Assembly: GCA_963555705.1 (NCBI GenBank)
Contig: OY743183.1
Coordinates: 47,233,466-47,297,465, forward strand
DNA length: 64,000 nucleotides
Origin: Ligustrum vulgare
Lineage: Eukaryota; Streptophyta; Magnoliopsida; Lamiales; Oleaceae
Direction: 5' to 3'
Of the stretch, positions 1 through 10,489 are shown in pieces. Numbering within the stretch: position 1 is the stretch's first letter; each line of letters starts with the position of its first letter. A model generated the notes under the pieces. The model was not told where the DNA came from, searched no databases, and saw nothing but the letters and a program-made list of their open reading frames with translations. The position numbers were made by a program, and so were the translations under genes.

Positions 1-1347
1 AAGTCTAATCATCAGGACTACAACTGCACTGAATGCAAAAATGTAGAAATAAATCATACTAAATATTAAAATTATCATTTTCTATTGTAAAACTTTACAG
101 AAATTTGGACAAAATCTCCCCTATAAATTGGACTTAGCCAACCTGTAGAGGAATATTGCAACCACCATAATACTTTAAAAGATCAAACTAAAAACTAATT
201 CATCATCAAACTACAATCAAGTCAATTCAAAATCCATCCTCAACTCCACACCAACAATAATCTAGAATTGTCAATGAAAATTGATGCATGATCTAAACAG
301 AAACATACTTGAACAGAAGAGTACTAGAGATTTCTAGGAATGGAGATTATTGTATTTGTGTGATAATTCAAGGTGTAATACAAATTTCTGCAATTGTTAA
401 TTTAAGCATACACTACTGATTACATTACCTTGTAGAAAATGAGACCGTTAAACTTCTCATGAAGTGCAACTTGTCATAACATTTCATCTTCGGTCACATT
501 ACACCCTATCAAATTACATTTTGCTGCATAAGTTATCTAGTCTTCAATGAAACCTATCATTTTTCTGCTTATCCATCTATTGTTTTTTATAGGTTTTGCA
601 GTTATACTTGACATTCTCAGCCTCAATTACTATTATCATTCGATTTATTTATCCCCCATCTAATTCTATATTTTTCTTTCCTGAATGACTAGAGTTCATA
701 TGTAGGTAATTACTAGTTTTCTTTTAGTACTCAAAAGCCTGCTATATAAAGATGACACGTCTTTCACTTTTGTTGTCGAAGGTTTATTCAAATGAAAGTT
801 TCCTTGTGTATGGTTGTATGCACAGCCAAATAAGTGGCGCTAATACAAATAACTACAACGTGGACTATTGATTGATATCTCAATTCCAAATGGTGCTATG
901 CAAAAATAGGCACTGATTAATGATGGAAAATTAAGTATGGACACCATGTCAGTATTTAATGGTCTGCTTACTCAAAATAAAACTTCTTATGCAGGAGGGG
1001 CTAGATTATGCAGTCAAATTCACAAGCACAATAAATAGTTACCTATGTAGGTGGATGGATCATCGTAACTTCATAAATGCAACAAAGGTGCAAAAAAGCG
1101 AACCAAATCTTTTAGTGTCAAAATCACATTCTACAACGGTGCAAAAAAGTGTCAAAATCTTTTAGTGTCAAAATCACATTCCCCATAAAGAAAGTTGACA
1201 TTTCAAAAGTTTCTCGCATATATTAGTGTCAAAACTATCAAAGTTAATATACTTGAATTTTATAAAAGCATCATACTCACAAACATCAGGTTTATCCCAA
1301 AACCATGAAGCTAATATTTGTATTGTAAACATTAAGAAGATATATAC
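1..1347. other. No gene recognised
   Basis: AT-rich sequence without a convincing exon or repeat boundary. The leucine-zipper exon expected after the bZIP basic region at 1348-1578 (minus strand) would lie here, but I do not see it. Short direct repeats of the type AAATCTTTTAGTGTCAAAAT occur near 1108-1180. Confidence 0.5.
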
Positions 1348-1578
1348 CTGCTTTCGAGCTCATGATCATGCAGCTGACTCTCTGTTTTTTATCATTCTTT
1401 TCTACCTCCTTTCTACAACTTTCTCCAAAGCAGCACCTTTCCTACTCTGTATGCTGCCACTAAACACATAAGGGACTGGTGATATGGAAGATGTATCTCC
1501 ATTACTCTGTGCTTTGCTTTCACTCATCCCACGTTGCAAGGCTATACATCTGTCCAAAACAGGCACAACTTTAACCAT
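1348..1578 (-). pseudogene. Decayed ABF/AREB-type bZIP transcription factor exon
   Basis: On the minus strand a 77-codon frame reads SPVPYVFSGSIQSRKGAA, then LEKVVERR, a stop, KRMIKNRESAA, a stop, S, a stop, ARKQ, ending at a GT donor (GTATATA). The VVERRxKRMIKNRESAAxSxARKQ block is the basic region of group-A bZIP factors (ABF/ABI5), which bind ABA-response elements. In that family I recall an intron falling right after RARKQ, as here. The three in-frame stops replace expected Q, R and R codons; each fits a C-to-T change (CAG to TAG, CGA to TGA twice), the pattern of methylated-cytosine deamination. The leucine zipper is missing. The 5' limit is uncertain: a TTTTTCTAG acceptor-like site near 1620 precedes the Met used here. 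A silenced fragment, not a working factor. Confidence 0.75.
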
Positions 1579-3051
1579 GGTGCTTTGCTCAAGTCTTCAC
1601 ATTGTGCTAAGTGTGCCATATTTCTAGAAAAATAAAACTGAAAAGAAAGCAAATAAAACTAGGAAACTTGTTAAATCTAGAAAATTAATTCTAGATAAAC
1701 TTAAGAGCTAAAATTGAGGCCCTTCCATTGGATTTTCGATAAATTCAGTGGTTCCAATGGACTATGTCGATTGGCGACCTTGTATAACTCCTTGTACTTG
1801 ACAACATATTTAAATTTCAGACCGATCCAACGTTCGGATCAAAAGTCATGCCCGTTTCAAAATTGGTGAACGGAATATGTCCTGTCAAATACATATAGTA
1901 GTATGATCTCTTGTTTTACACCAGACACTGCATCTATCCTACTAACACTGCATCTATCCTACTAAACATCCCTTTTCCATAAACTAAAAGACATTAAAGA
2001 AAATAATCCTATGTCAACCATATTACAAAAACTTACAGCTTTAGGCATAGTATAGAAGAATAGATAACTTATGTTCTCTAATTTATAGCCAGTCTCTTAC
2101 CTATTGTCTGATTGACATTCAAAGAATCCTCAGCTCACTGTCCACATCACCCAGAGTTCGAGAGCTAGGAGATTTGGACTCCTCATTAACTGAACCTTCA
2201 TTATTATGGCTAGCAGAAGTATGTTCCATTTCCAGTGGTCTGAAGGTTTGTTTAGGTCTCCTTCTCACCATTGCAGTAAGAGGCCCAACCAACAATCACA
2301 ACTCCAAAATACAGCAGAAATTCCACACAAATCACAACTCAACAATCACAACAAGCAAAATAATTGCCAACGGGAAGGAATGCACCAATGTTGTCCGCAT
2401 AATTAATTATATCAACCCTTAGGGTGGCTTGGGCAAAATGAAAAAAAACTAATCATGCAATTGAACTGAAGTTTCCATTCTCCACAGATAGCCAGTACCT
2501 TACTGTTGCCTAACATAGGCATGAAGCAGAGATATGAGGGATCTAATTCGAGAATCAATTAGACATGACCAGCAGGTAAATAGATCGCATAAAATTTCGC
2601 AGGCGTGTCTTCTTAAACCTCATATCTGAACAAAAAACCCATCGGCTGACAAAAAATGGACACAGAGGTAGATTTTCCTCTCTAACAACTGACGATGTCA
2701 ACAAAAAAGCAACCAACATACAAGTAATTCGCACAGATTTATCAAAAAAACTTAGCGTTTCATATACCAGTCAATATGTACAAATAAAAATATTCTCCTC
2801 TCAATGGCACAGGTCGCCTCCAGTCCTCCGACGTTCAAATCCAGCAAAAAGAATCCCTGTTCAAAATTTTCTATGAAAACTCCGTCGGACCTTATTGTAA
2901 AGACTTCTCTCTTCTTCGATTACTGTTACTTATTAATATTATCTGCAAGAGAACGAAGAGAAGAGTAAAAGAATGCGCTGCCGGTGCTAAAATTGGATCG
3001 ATGCTCGATCGAATGAACGGTGAATGACGACCGCTAGCTCAAATCTTCAGT
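1579..3051. other. No firm gene; exon-like stretch on minus strand
   Basis: No known domain. On the minus strand about 2112-2265 reads as an acidic, polar stretch beginning MVRRRPKQTFRPLEMEHTS. It has a stop or one-base frameshift near 2124 and a GTAAGAG donor-like site near 2102. It could be part of the same decayed minus-strand locus as the bZIP exon, but no splice acceptor is convincing. The rest is AT-rich. Confidence 0.25.
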
Positions 3052-3185
3052 TCATAATAAAACGAACCTTTGTTGCCGATATTTCTGGAAATTTCCCCTT
3101 TGTTCTTCCTCGGAATATTTCTGGGGTTTGGCCGATAGAAGGATGAGCCAATACTCATTTAATAGTTTACAAAGTAATTTACCCC

Positions 3186-3249
3186 AGATGCCGCCTCCTC
3201 CATCAGCCTGTATTAACCCTCTGCTCGACACCTCCACCATCTTCCTCAC
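3186..3249 (-). other. Possible first exon of a minus-strand gene
   Basis: The minus strand has a TATAATATA motif near 3340, a pyrimidine-rich CTCCCTCC leader, and ATG at 3249 opening MRKMVEVSSRGLIQADGGGG. A possible donor (GGGGTAAAT) lies near 3187; reading on without splicing the frame stays open to 3052. I do not recognise the product. The arrangement resembles a promoter plus first exon, but no downstream exon is certain. Confidence 0.2.
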
Positions 3250-3547
3250 TGCATCATCTGGTTCGGGTTCAAAAATGGGGGACTAGGAACCCAAAACAAG
3301 GATGAAATAGGGCAAATCTGAAGTCATCTGTTTGGGTATATTATATGCTGGAGAGGAGAAGACATAGGGTTTCGAGAGGGAGGGAGAGTAATGGGGGAGA
3401 GGTATTGGATGAGTTTGGGTATATTATATGATGGGTTTTGATATTCAATTTTTTCTAAACTGCAAAATGGTCCTTACTCTTCTCAATTTAGTAATTTAAG
3501 TGAGATTTTGTATATTGAGATTTCGTCCCAATTTTAGTGAGATGTAA

Positions 3548-3871
3548 AAATAGGCCCATAGGTCTTTTGCAACACTCATATGTACGTTGCAAAAGGTAGG
3601 CCTTTTGCAACGCGCATATGAGTGTTGCAAAAGACCTACCTTCTGTAACTCGCACTGCGCGTTACGAAAGGTAGGCCGTTTGCAACACTCATATGCGCGT
3701 TGCAAAAGGCCTACCTTTTGCAACATTCACTTACTAAATGTTGCTAAATCTCAAATATTCATATCAATCGCAACATGCAACTACTGAATGTTGCGGTAGA
3801 CCCTTTTTAGCAACATTCAATCAACGAATGTTGCCTTTTACATGTTGCAAAAGGCCTTTTTTCTTTTAGTG
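3548..3871. mobile_element. CACTA-like subterminal palindrome array
   Basis: The stretch holds at least six alternately oriented copies of GTTGCAAAAGG, several paired around ACTCATATGCGC so that they form hairpins. It stops at CTTTTTTCTTTTAGTG, whose complement begins CACTAAAAGAAAAAAGG, the usual start of plant En/Spm (CACTA) elements, which carry such clustered subterminal repeats as transposase-binding sites. No matching left CACTA end was found, so the element may be truncated. The two long ORFs on opposite strands here are by-products of the repeats. Confidence 0.5.
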
Positions 3872-4059
3872 ATTGCATCAAGCAAACTTAAACAATCATT
3901 TTTGGTTTTCTGTTTGTAAACACGGATTGAGATGTCCCAGTTGCATTAATTGAATTCATACATTATGAAACTAATTTTTAAATTGCAAGAACATATATTC
4001 AAGTTGGCACTAAAGGTTGCGGATAAATACACCTAAGAACAACTTACAAAAAGAGTGCA

Positions 4060-4098
4060 GAACATGTTGTTTCATAAAAAGTCATATCTGAATTTGAA
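4060..4098 (+). repeat. Direct repeat, left copy, bracketing the gag relic
   Basis: GAACATGTTGTTTCATAAAA plus about 19 more bases recurs nearly identically at 5087-5124. The right copy lies inside the gag frame (ENMLFHKSRI), so the left copy is a duplicated piece of the same retroelement. Confidence 0.75.
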
Positions 4099-4154
4099 AG
4101 GGGATATAAGCGTGAATGCAGGGAGAGAGATGAAGGGGATGGGAATATTGGTAA

Positions 4155-5117
4155 CATTAAAAGGTCAATTCCACCATTCCAAGGAAATAGAAACCCTGAG
4201 GTTTATTTTGAATGGGAAAAAAGGGTAGAGTTGATTTTTGACTGTCATAACTATTCTAAGGCAAGATGGTAAAATTGGCGGTCTTGGAATTTACAGATTA
4301 TACTATAGTGTGGTGGGATCAATTGGTAACTAGTAAGAGGAGGAATAGGGAGAGACCGATTGGGACATTGAATGAGTTGAAAACTCTTATGAGAAAAAGG
4401 TTTGTACCCAACCATTACTATAGAGACATTTACTAAAAATTACAGACCCTTTCTCAAGGTAATAGGAGTGTGGAGGAATACCATAGGGAGATGGAAATGA
4501 CTATGATTAGAGAAAACGTTGAAGAGGATCCGGAGGCAACCATGGCTAGGTTTCTAAGTGGGATGAATAGGGAAATTTCTAATGTGATTGAATTGCAGCA
4601 TTATGTAGAGTTGGAGGGGATGCTACATATAGCCATGAAGGTGGAAAGGCAGTTGAAAAGAAAGGGGACAGGGAGGTTTCCTACAAACTCTAATTCTTTT
4701 TGAAAGCCTTCATGGAGTGAGAATTCTAAAAATGATGGAGTTGTGCAAAAGGGGAAGTTCGAGTAACCGAAGGGGAGAGAGGAGTCACCCAAAAAAGGTA
4801 AAACTAATTCTGATTCTCAGACTCCTGGGAGTAGAGATATTAGATGTTTTAAATGTACGGGTCTTGGTCATATTTCTTCACAGTGTCCAAATAAAAGGGT
4901 GTTGGTTATGCGTGATGGGGTTTTGTTGTCTGAGGATGATGATGAAGTTGAGGACGAGAATAAGGACATGCCTGCGTTAGAAGATACTAGTGATTGTAAG
5001 GATGGGGATTATGTTGTGGCTCAGTCACTTATTACGAGGCTTGCCCTTAGTACACATGCTAAGATTGAGTTGGGTGAGCAAAGAGAGAACATGTTGTTTC
5101 ATAAAAGTCGTATCTGA
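4155..5117 (+). pseudogene. Ty3/gypsy retrotransposon gag relic
   Basis: The reading runs through GNIKRSIPPFQG, FEWEKRVELIFDCHNYSKA, a frameshift near 4266, then LAVLEFTDYTIVWWDQL, stops near 4436 and 4701, and a zinc knuckle CFKCTGLGHISSQC (CX2CX4HX4C) at about 4849-4890, followed by an acidic linker and EQRENMLFHKSRI before the frame ends at 5117. Gag coats the element RNA in the cytoplasmic particle; the W/RF-rich part matches the Retrotrans_gag domain and the knuckle binds RNA. Protease, RT and integrase do not follow. It is bracketed by the 38-39-bp repeat 4060-4098/5087-5124, suggesting a local rearrangement after decay. No LTRs were found. Confidence 0.85.
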
Positions 5118-5124
5118 ATTTGAA
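5087..5124 (+). repeat. Direct repeat, right copy, bracketing the gag relic
   Basis: Partner of 4060-4098, with one missing base and a few substitutions. It includes the last codons of the gag frame. Confidence 0.75.
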
Positions 5125-5127
5125 TAG

Positions 5128-5903
5128 ATAAAATATTGCCTTCTATGTTTCATTAGTATGTAATTAATAAATTCATTCACAAAGATACGTGGTTTGGTAC
5201 ACTTAAACATCTTCCAGTTTTTAAGTGTAACACTTGGAAACTTGGAGTGTGCGTATGAGAGTGATCCTGGAAGGAAGATGAAGGGCGAGAGAGTGACTTA
5301 CTACAACCCCAAGTAGTGTGCTCACAAGAAATAAGTACAAGAAAGGCAAACAAAACCAAGAGCTAGTTGGGAGAAGCAAAATTAATCGTTCATGAAGATG
5401 ATTCTTCTACCTCCTATGTCCAACAACCCAAATATGAAAATCATACAAAACTCAAGAAACAAAAAACCCAAAAATTCCAAAATTTTAGAACTAAATTTTT
5501 AAAAAAAAACCTAACCTTAGATCTTTTAGCTAGCTTCTAGTTTTTGGCTGAGATGGTGCATGCACGAGCAAACTCATAGCGTTGTAGAGAAGAAGAGCAC
5601 TTCCATCTGAGACAAGTTGGTTGCTGGAGCTACTCGCCTGCACTCTATTGCTTGCACAAAATAAGACCCATCACAAAAAGAAAAGAAAAAAGGGGATCTG
5701 GAAGTATGTATGGGAAGGTATGGCTATGGCAATTGATGATGGGAAAGAGGCATGGGCTTTTGAGTGTAGGAATGGAGAAATATCTTTGTTTGAATGTGCC
5801 GTTTTCTACAAGGTTTTAAAAAAGAAAAAAAAATCATTAAAACAACATCGCGTTGGTTGAAAAATTCCACAGTAAATGCTCTTTCATTCTTTTAATATAG
5901 CGT

Positions 5904-5905
<2 letters not shown>
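5128..5905. other. No gene recognised
   Basis: AT-rich sequence with several unsupported short frames, including a lysine-rich one at 5621-5860. No domain, splice pattern or element end was identified. Confidence 0.5.

Positions 5906-5967
<62 letters not shown>
5906..5967. repeat. (GT)n microsatellite with short (AT)n tail
   Basis: About 26 uninterrupted GT units followed by ATATATAT. Confidence 0.97.
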
Positions 5968-6035
5968 ACTTTATGTTGGATTATATGCATAAAAATGAGT
6001 ATTGGGCTTTTTTACTATTGAAGATGAAGAAAATA

Positions 6036-6770
6036 TCTATAATCTATAATCTATATTAAAAATGTTGAGTTGGGAACGGAAACCAATAGCATTTTCCCGC
6101 TAAAAATCGGTCTCCACTTACACGGTTTCTCTTTGTTTGACTAAGCAACTTGATACCAAAATTGTTTATCGATGGATGCTTCGTCATCCAGTTATTATTT
6201 AATTTAGCTTTTATTGCACATATGATTTTTCTTTCTCGATGCCAGTCATCCCCTGGAATTACACAATATATTGGACAAAAATCCAAGCGCATATTTACTT
6301 CACATTGAAATTGAAACTTCACATTATAACTCATTTCCCCTACCTTTTTCCTTAATGCTACTTCATATTTTTTTGATTACCGTCCACCTCCTTACAATGG
6401 CACCGACTTTCGTACTCTTGAAATACCTTACAAAGCATTGTATCGACTGGCATCGAAAGGTCTGTTGTGCAAGAAAATGGTTAGTTCCTGAATTCATTTT
6501 GGAAATGACAGTGACCTTTGGTTCCCAATGTGGATGACTTTTTATCCATGGATCTGATCATCGACGTCAAAAGAAATACACATTAAATTTTTTGTTGCAA
6601 GAGATATAGGTAGAAGAACATTTTTCGAGAAAAAAAATAGCGGGATGTGGGCTTATCTATTGAACCGATTGGAGATATCATATTTCTTCGTCACAAATGC
6701 AGTTTCGCAGGAGAATATTTTCTTTGTTTTGATCGGATGAAGTGATGAACTGTGACCGGAATAAAGTTGG
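6036..6770 (+). mobile_element. Helitron-like repeat, copy A
   Basis: About 735 bp matches 15195-15922 at roughly 80 percent or better by eye. Both copies begin with TCTATAATmTATATTAAA, which resembles plant Helitron 5' ends (TC followed by TATA-rich sequence). Shared blocks include GGGAACGGAAACCAATAGC, TCTCCACTTACAC, GATTACCGTCCAC, CTTACAAAGCAT and TTTTGATCGGATGAAGTGAT. No RepHel frame is seen and I could not place a CTRR-plus-hairpin 3' end, so only the repeat itself is certain. Confidence 0.55.
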
Positions 6771-8065
6771 AAACAAAATTCTGGGAGAAATATTAGAGGT
6801 GAAGGGAGCAGACAGTCGGAAAAGAATCAAGTGGAAGACAATTCAACGTGCTATTATTTTTTTGGAGGAAATTACGAAATATTCATATAGGGTTTGTATT
6901 TGGGCCTTAGATATTGAGGTTGGAATTGATTGTCATATTGGACAAGTAGTATACAGTTTAGGGTTAAGTTCATAATTACAAATATTTAAGTTTTGAAACT
7001 TTGTAATCCGATGATTTGTAACTAATTACACAAGTAATAAAATTATTATCTGAATCATTTTTTTTAAAATCAGAATCGGGTTTTGTAATTAATTATCATT
7101 CTAACTTTATTTCAATTTTGTAATTAAATACAAATGTGACTTATAAAATTGTAAAACATTAGTGTAAGTAATTTGTAATTAATTATATTAGTGTAATTTG
7201 TAATCAACCACCGCCACAACCTCCATCATCGGACCACCGTCAAAAATATAATTGTAACTTTATTTCAATTTGTAACTAGTTACCAAGTTACATTTGACAT
7301 ATTACCTTTAAGATGAAACTACCCCTTGTGCTAGTGATCATAAATCTAGGATCACAAGGCAAGTTGATTTCCTACACAAAAACACAACTCAATTTGGACC
7401 ATAATTTTCAATCCAAGAAAAATAATTTGTAGAATGTATAGTCTGACACATTTTTATACATCTTCCACGGGGTTGTGGAGGAGCCACAGAGGCAAGAAAC
7501 TTCGGCTTACATGGAAAACCTCTTCCACCAGTTCATTAGTGATCCATACAATTGAGCTTGTGTTTTTACCAAATCAGATGGCTAGTGGTGGGAAATCATC
7601 TTTCTCTTTGAGAATATATGACGACTTCAATGAATCCCCACATGTTTAGAGCCAAAAGAAAATGAAAAATGAAAAACATAACCAGAAGAGAAGAGAAGAG
7701 CAGCAACATCTGTAAACTGATACGGTCATACACAATTATGCATTGAAATTCTTTTACCCATCGTGATCCCTGCTCAGATTCAAAGGATTTGATTTTGTCA
7801 CCTAAAATATGCCTCGATATTGTATATGTATTTTCAAGCAGAGATGCCGGCAGCATTGTCGTGACCTCACATGGTGATGTGCCTTTTCATATCGGTGCTG
7901 TAGGGTGGGATCGTGGCACCAATGCATTGACTTTGATGCGATCCGAGTTTCTTGTTCTCCCGTGATTTGCGCGACTACCTCCTTCATCGCCTCTGCATAA
8001 GAGTAAATGGGGAGGGTTTGGGAGGAGGGGAGATGGAACGTACAGGAGGGGGGTGGGAGAGGGGG
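6771..8065. other. No gene recognised
   Basis: Contains AT-rich sequence with repeated TTTGTAATTAATTA and TTATTTCAATTTGTAA motifs (about 7000-7300). The minus-strand block 7420-7990 has a more gene-like composition, with several overlapping frames of 61-86 codons, but no recognisable domain or splice structure. Confidence 0.4.
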
Positions 8066-8153
8066 GTGGGATGGTTTATATACCAGATTATATGAAATAG
8101 TTTAAATTTACATAATTTTAGAATTAACTAATTAAAATTATTAATGAGTCTAA

Positions 8154-8185
<32 letters not shown>

Positions 8186-8276
8186 TGGGGATGGTTTATA
8201 TACATGATTATATGAAATAGTTTAAATTTACCTGATTTTAGAAATTAACTAATTAAAATTATTAATGAGTCTAATT
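8066..8276 (+). repeat. Tandem duplication, period about 120 bp
   Basis: GGGATGGTTTATATA through ATTAATGAGTCTAAT occurs at about 8066-8152 and again at 8186-8274 with few changes. A mixed (TG)n(AG)n microsatellite separates the units. Confidence 0.9.
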
Positions 8277-8512
8277 AGCCCAACTGTTTATTATCTATAT
8301 GGGCCTGTATAATTCTCTTGTAGGATTATTATTAGAGGTAATTACACTACACACCTATCTAAAATATTATATTCAATATTTACATGCCAATAGTTTTTTA
8401 TTCAACAAATACTACAAATTTGTAGTAAAATTGATTTTTTAAAAATAACTTCTCTCTTCAAAATATTTTAGCTAAGAACGTTAATCACTCAATTAAACCC
8501 CAAAATCACGCC

Positions 8513-8630
8513 TCATATTCCAATCCCAAAATCAAGCTTTACTTTCATGAAATCATCACAAAATACACTACCTCACATCCCCATCCCCAAAACCAAGCTT
8601 TACTTTCACGAAATCAGCACAAAATATACT
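8513..8630 (+). repeat. Tandem duplication, period about 60 bp
   Basis: Two units share AAGCTTTACTTTCA, GAAATCA and CACAAAATA, at about 8513-8570 and 8571-8630. Confidence 0.85.
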
Positions 8631-10489
8631 GTCAAGTTTGAATTCCTATTTTGAACCAGTTCAATTTTTATATCAATCTTCTTCTTGTTCGCTCCTTCTC
8701 ATCTTCTTCTATGGCGACGCGTGGAATGAAAGAGTAGTTTCCTTGTGGAGGCGCGTGAATTTTTTAATAATGTTTTACGTCCGTGTTATGTGAAAATATT
8801 GGGTTTGAAATAGAGAATTGCATAGAGATGTAGTGCCTCCATTTTTTGATCTTTCTCTTTTGTCTGGTCATTTTTCAAGTGTTTCTGTGACTAGTCATTT
8901 TTTCTCTTGATTTATTTGTTTATTGTTATTGTTTTCATTTTCATTTTTGAGGTCGAGGAAATGAGTTCTGGGGAAATATCAGGGAGACTCTATTTTTTTT
9001 TACAGTTCTTCGCCATAATCTCTCACTAACAGCAAACAATAAAAAATAAAAAATAATCCATTTTTGATAGTTTTCTACAATTTCTCTAATGACTTCTTCC
9101 TCAATGAATTAATCTACTTGCACAATTATTGTGACAACGAAGATGAGAATTTGGGGATGTGGAAGTATTGTTATTGATTTAAAAGATGATGTGATTGTGA
9201 AAAAATAAGATTGTGCCACATAAGTTAATTGTCATCCTCATTGTGACACTCATTGTGGGTGTAGCAAAATTGATTCTTCCGTATCCATTATTTCTTATTA
9301 TAAATTCGTAAAAGAGATTTTGAAGTGTAACAGTGTTCACATCTAAAACCCAAATCCTAAAACGAAGCACGCACTATGATTTTGCATTTGCAAAGCCAAA
9401 ATTGTGATTTTTATAGCCCTATTTTATTTTGGGGAAGCACAAAATTGTGCTTTATGGATGTCCCACTCCACTAATGAACCTCGGAAAACATCAACACTCT
9501 AGAAATCTTCCACCTAAAAAAGAAGAGATCCACAAGCAGTAATAGTTGAATTATGTTCGAAGAAGAAGTGCAGTGCAATGCAACACCATGAATCAGTGGA
9601 TTATTTATATGCACTTTACACTCAAAGATGTTATAGATGTTCTTGTAAAACGATAATGCATCAATTTTGAGTTAAATTTGTAGCAACTCAGTATGTATAT
9701 TTTCTGCTATGAATTTTGTTGGAAACTGATATAATCATCTATGGTTTTATTATTTTATACATTTAATGATAAATAGATGAAATGCATGGATAAATCGAAG
9801 TCATGGAACATTTCCTTCTTGTTACGTGACATGGCATGTATCCAATCTAGTACTCGCCTACAATTAGAATTAATCACTTGTAAACACACACTGTCTATAA
9901 TTAGGTAGAAAGTGGAATGAACATATTTATATTTGTTCTCAATATCATATGAATGATGCTTATATAGGTGCCTACAAATTAAAGAGATCGTGATAATTGG
10001 TTGATTCTAAAAAGTTTATTACGGGGCGTGATATTTCCTCCAACATCTAAATGATAACTAGGTGCAAAGTAAGAGTGCGGCCAAGTAACGAGATGTGTAA
10101 GTTGCAAGGGGTACATGCATAAGAGAAAGATGTGTGAGCAACCGCTATCCACTATGAAAGGGGAAAAAACTTCGTAAAATATAAAACCTGGTTGTATGAC
10201 ACATTCATAAATTTTGTATGTATGAAATGGAAGTTTACAATTTACAAAAATTGGGATAATTGAGCAATATGATTTTTGGTAAATTTTGAATAAGCATAAG
10301 TATTTAACAGAATTCACTTTCGAACAATTATAATATGATCAATTTTAATATTGCAGTCCCAATATTTGTTAACATTGAAATAATATTGAACAATAAATCA
10401 GGTAAACCACAATTAATACAATATTATAATAATTATAATGAGTTGCCAAATAAAGGCTAATATTAAATAATAAAATCAAAACAATACAT
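8631..10489. other. No gene recognised
   Basis: AT-rich sequence. The 112-codon minus-strand frame at 9979-10317 has no recognisable motif, signal or splice context and I do not treat it as a gene. Confidence 0.45.

Noticed and set aside
7420..7990. Possible minus-strand gene with frames of 61-86 codons
   Set aside because: Composition is gene-like but no family, no confident splice sites and no conserved motif could be named.
9979..10317. 112-codon minus-strand ORF
   Set aside because: No motif, no start context, no flanking exons; chance open frame in AT-rich DNA.
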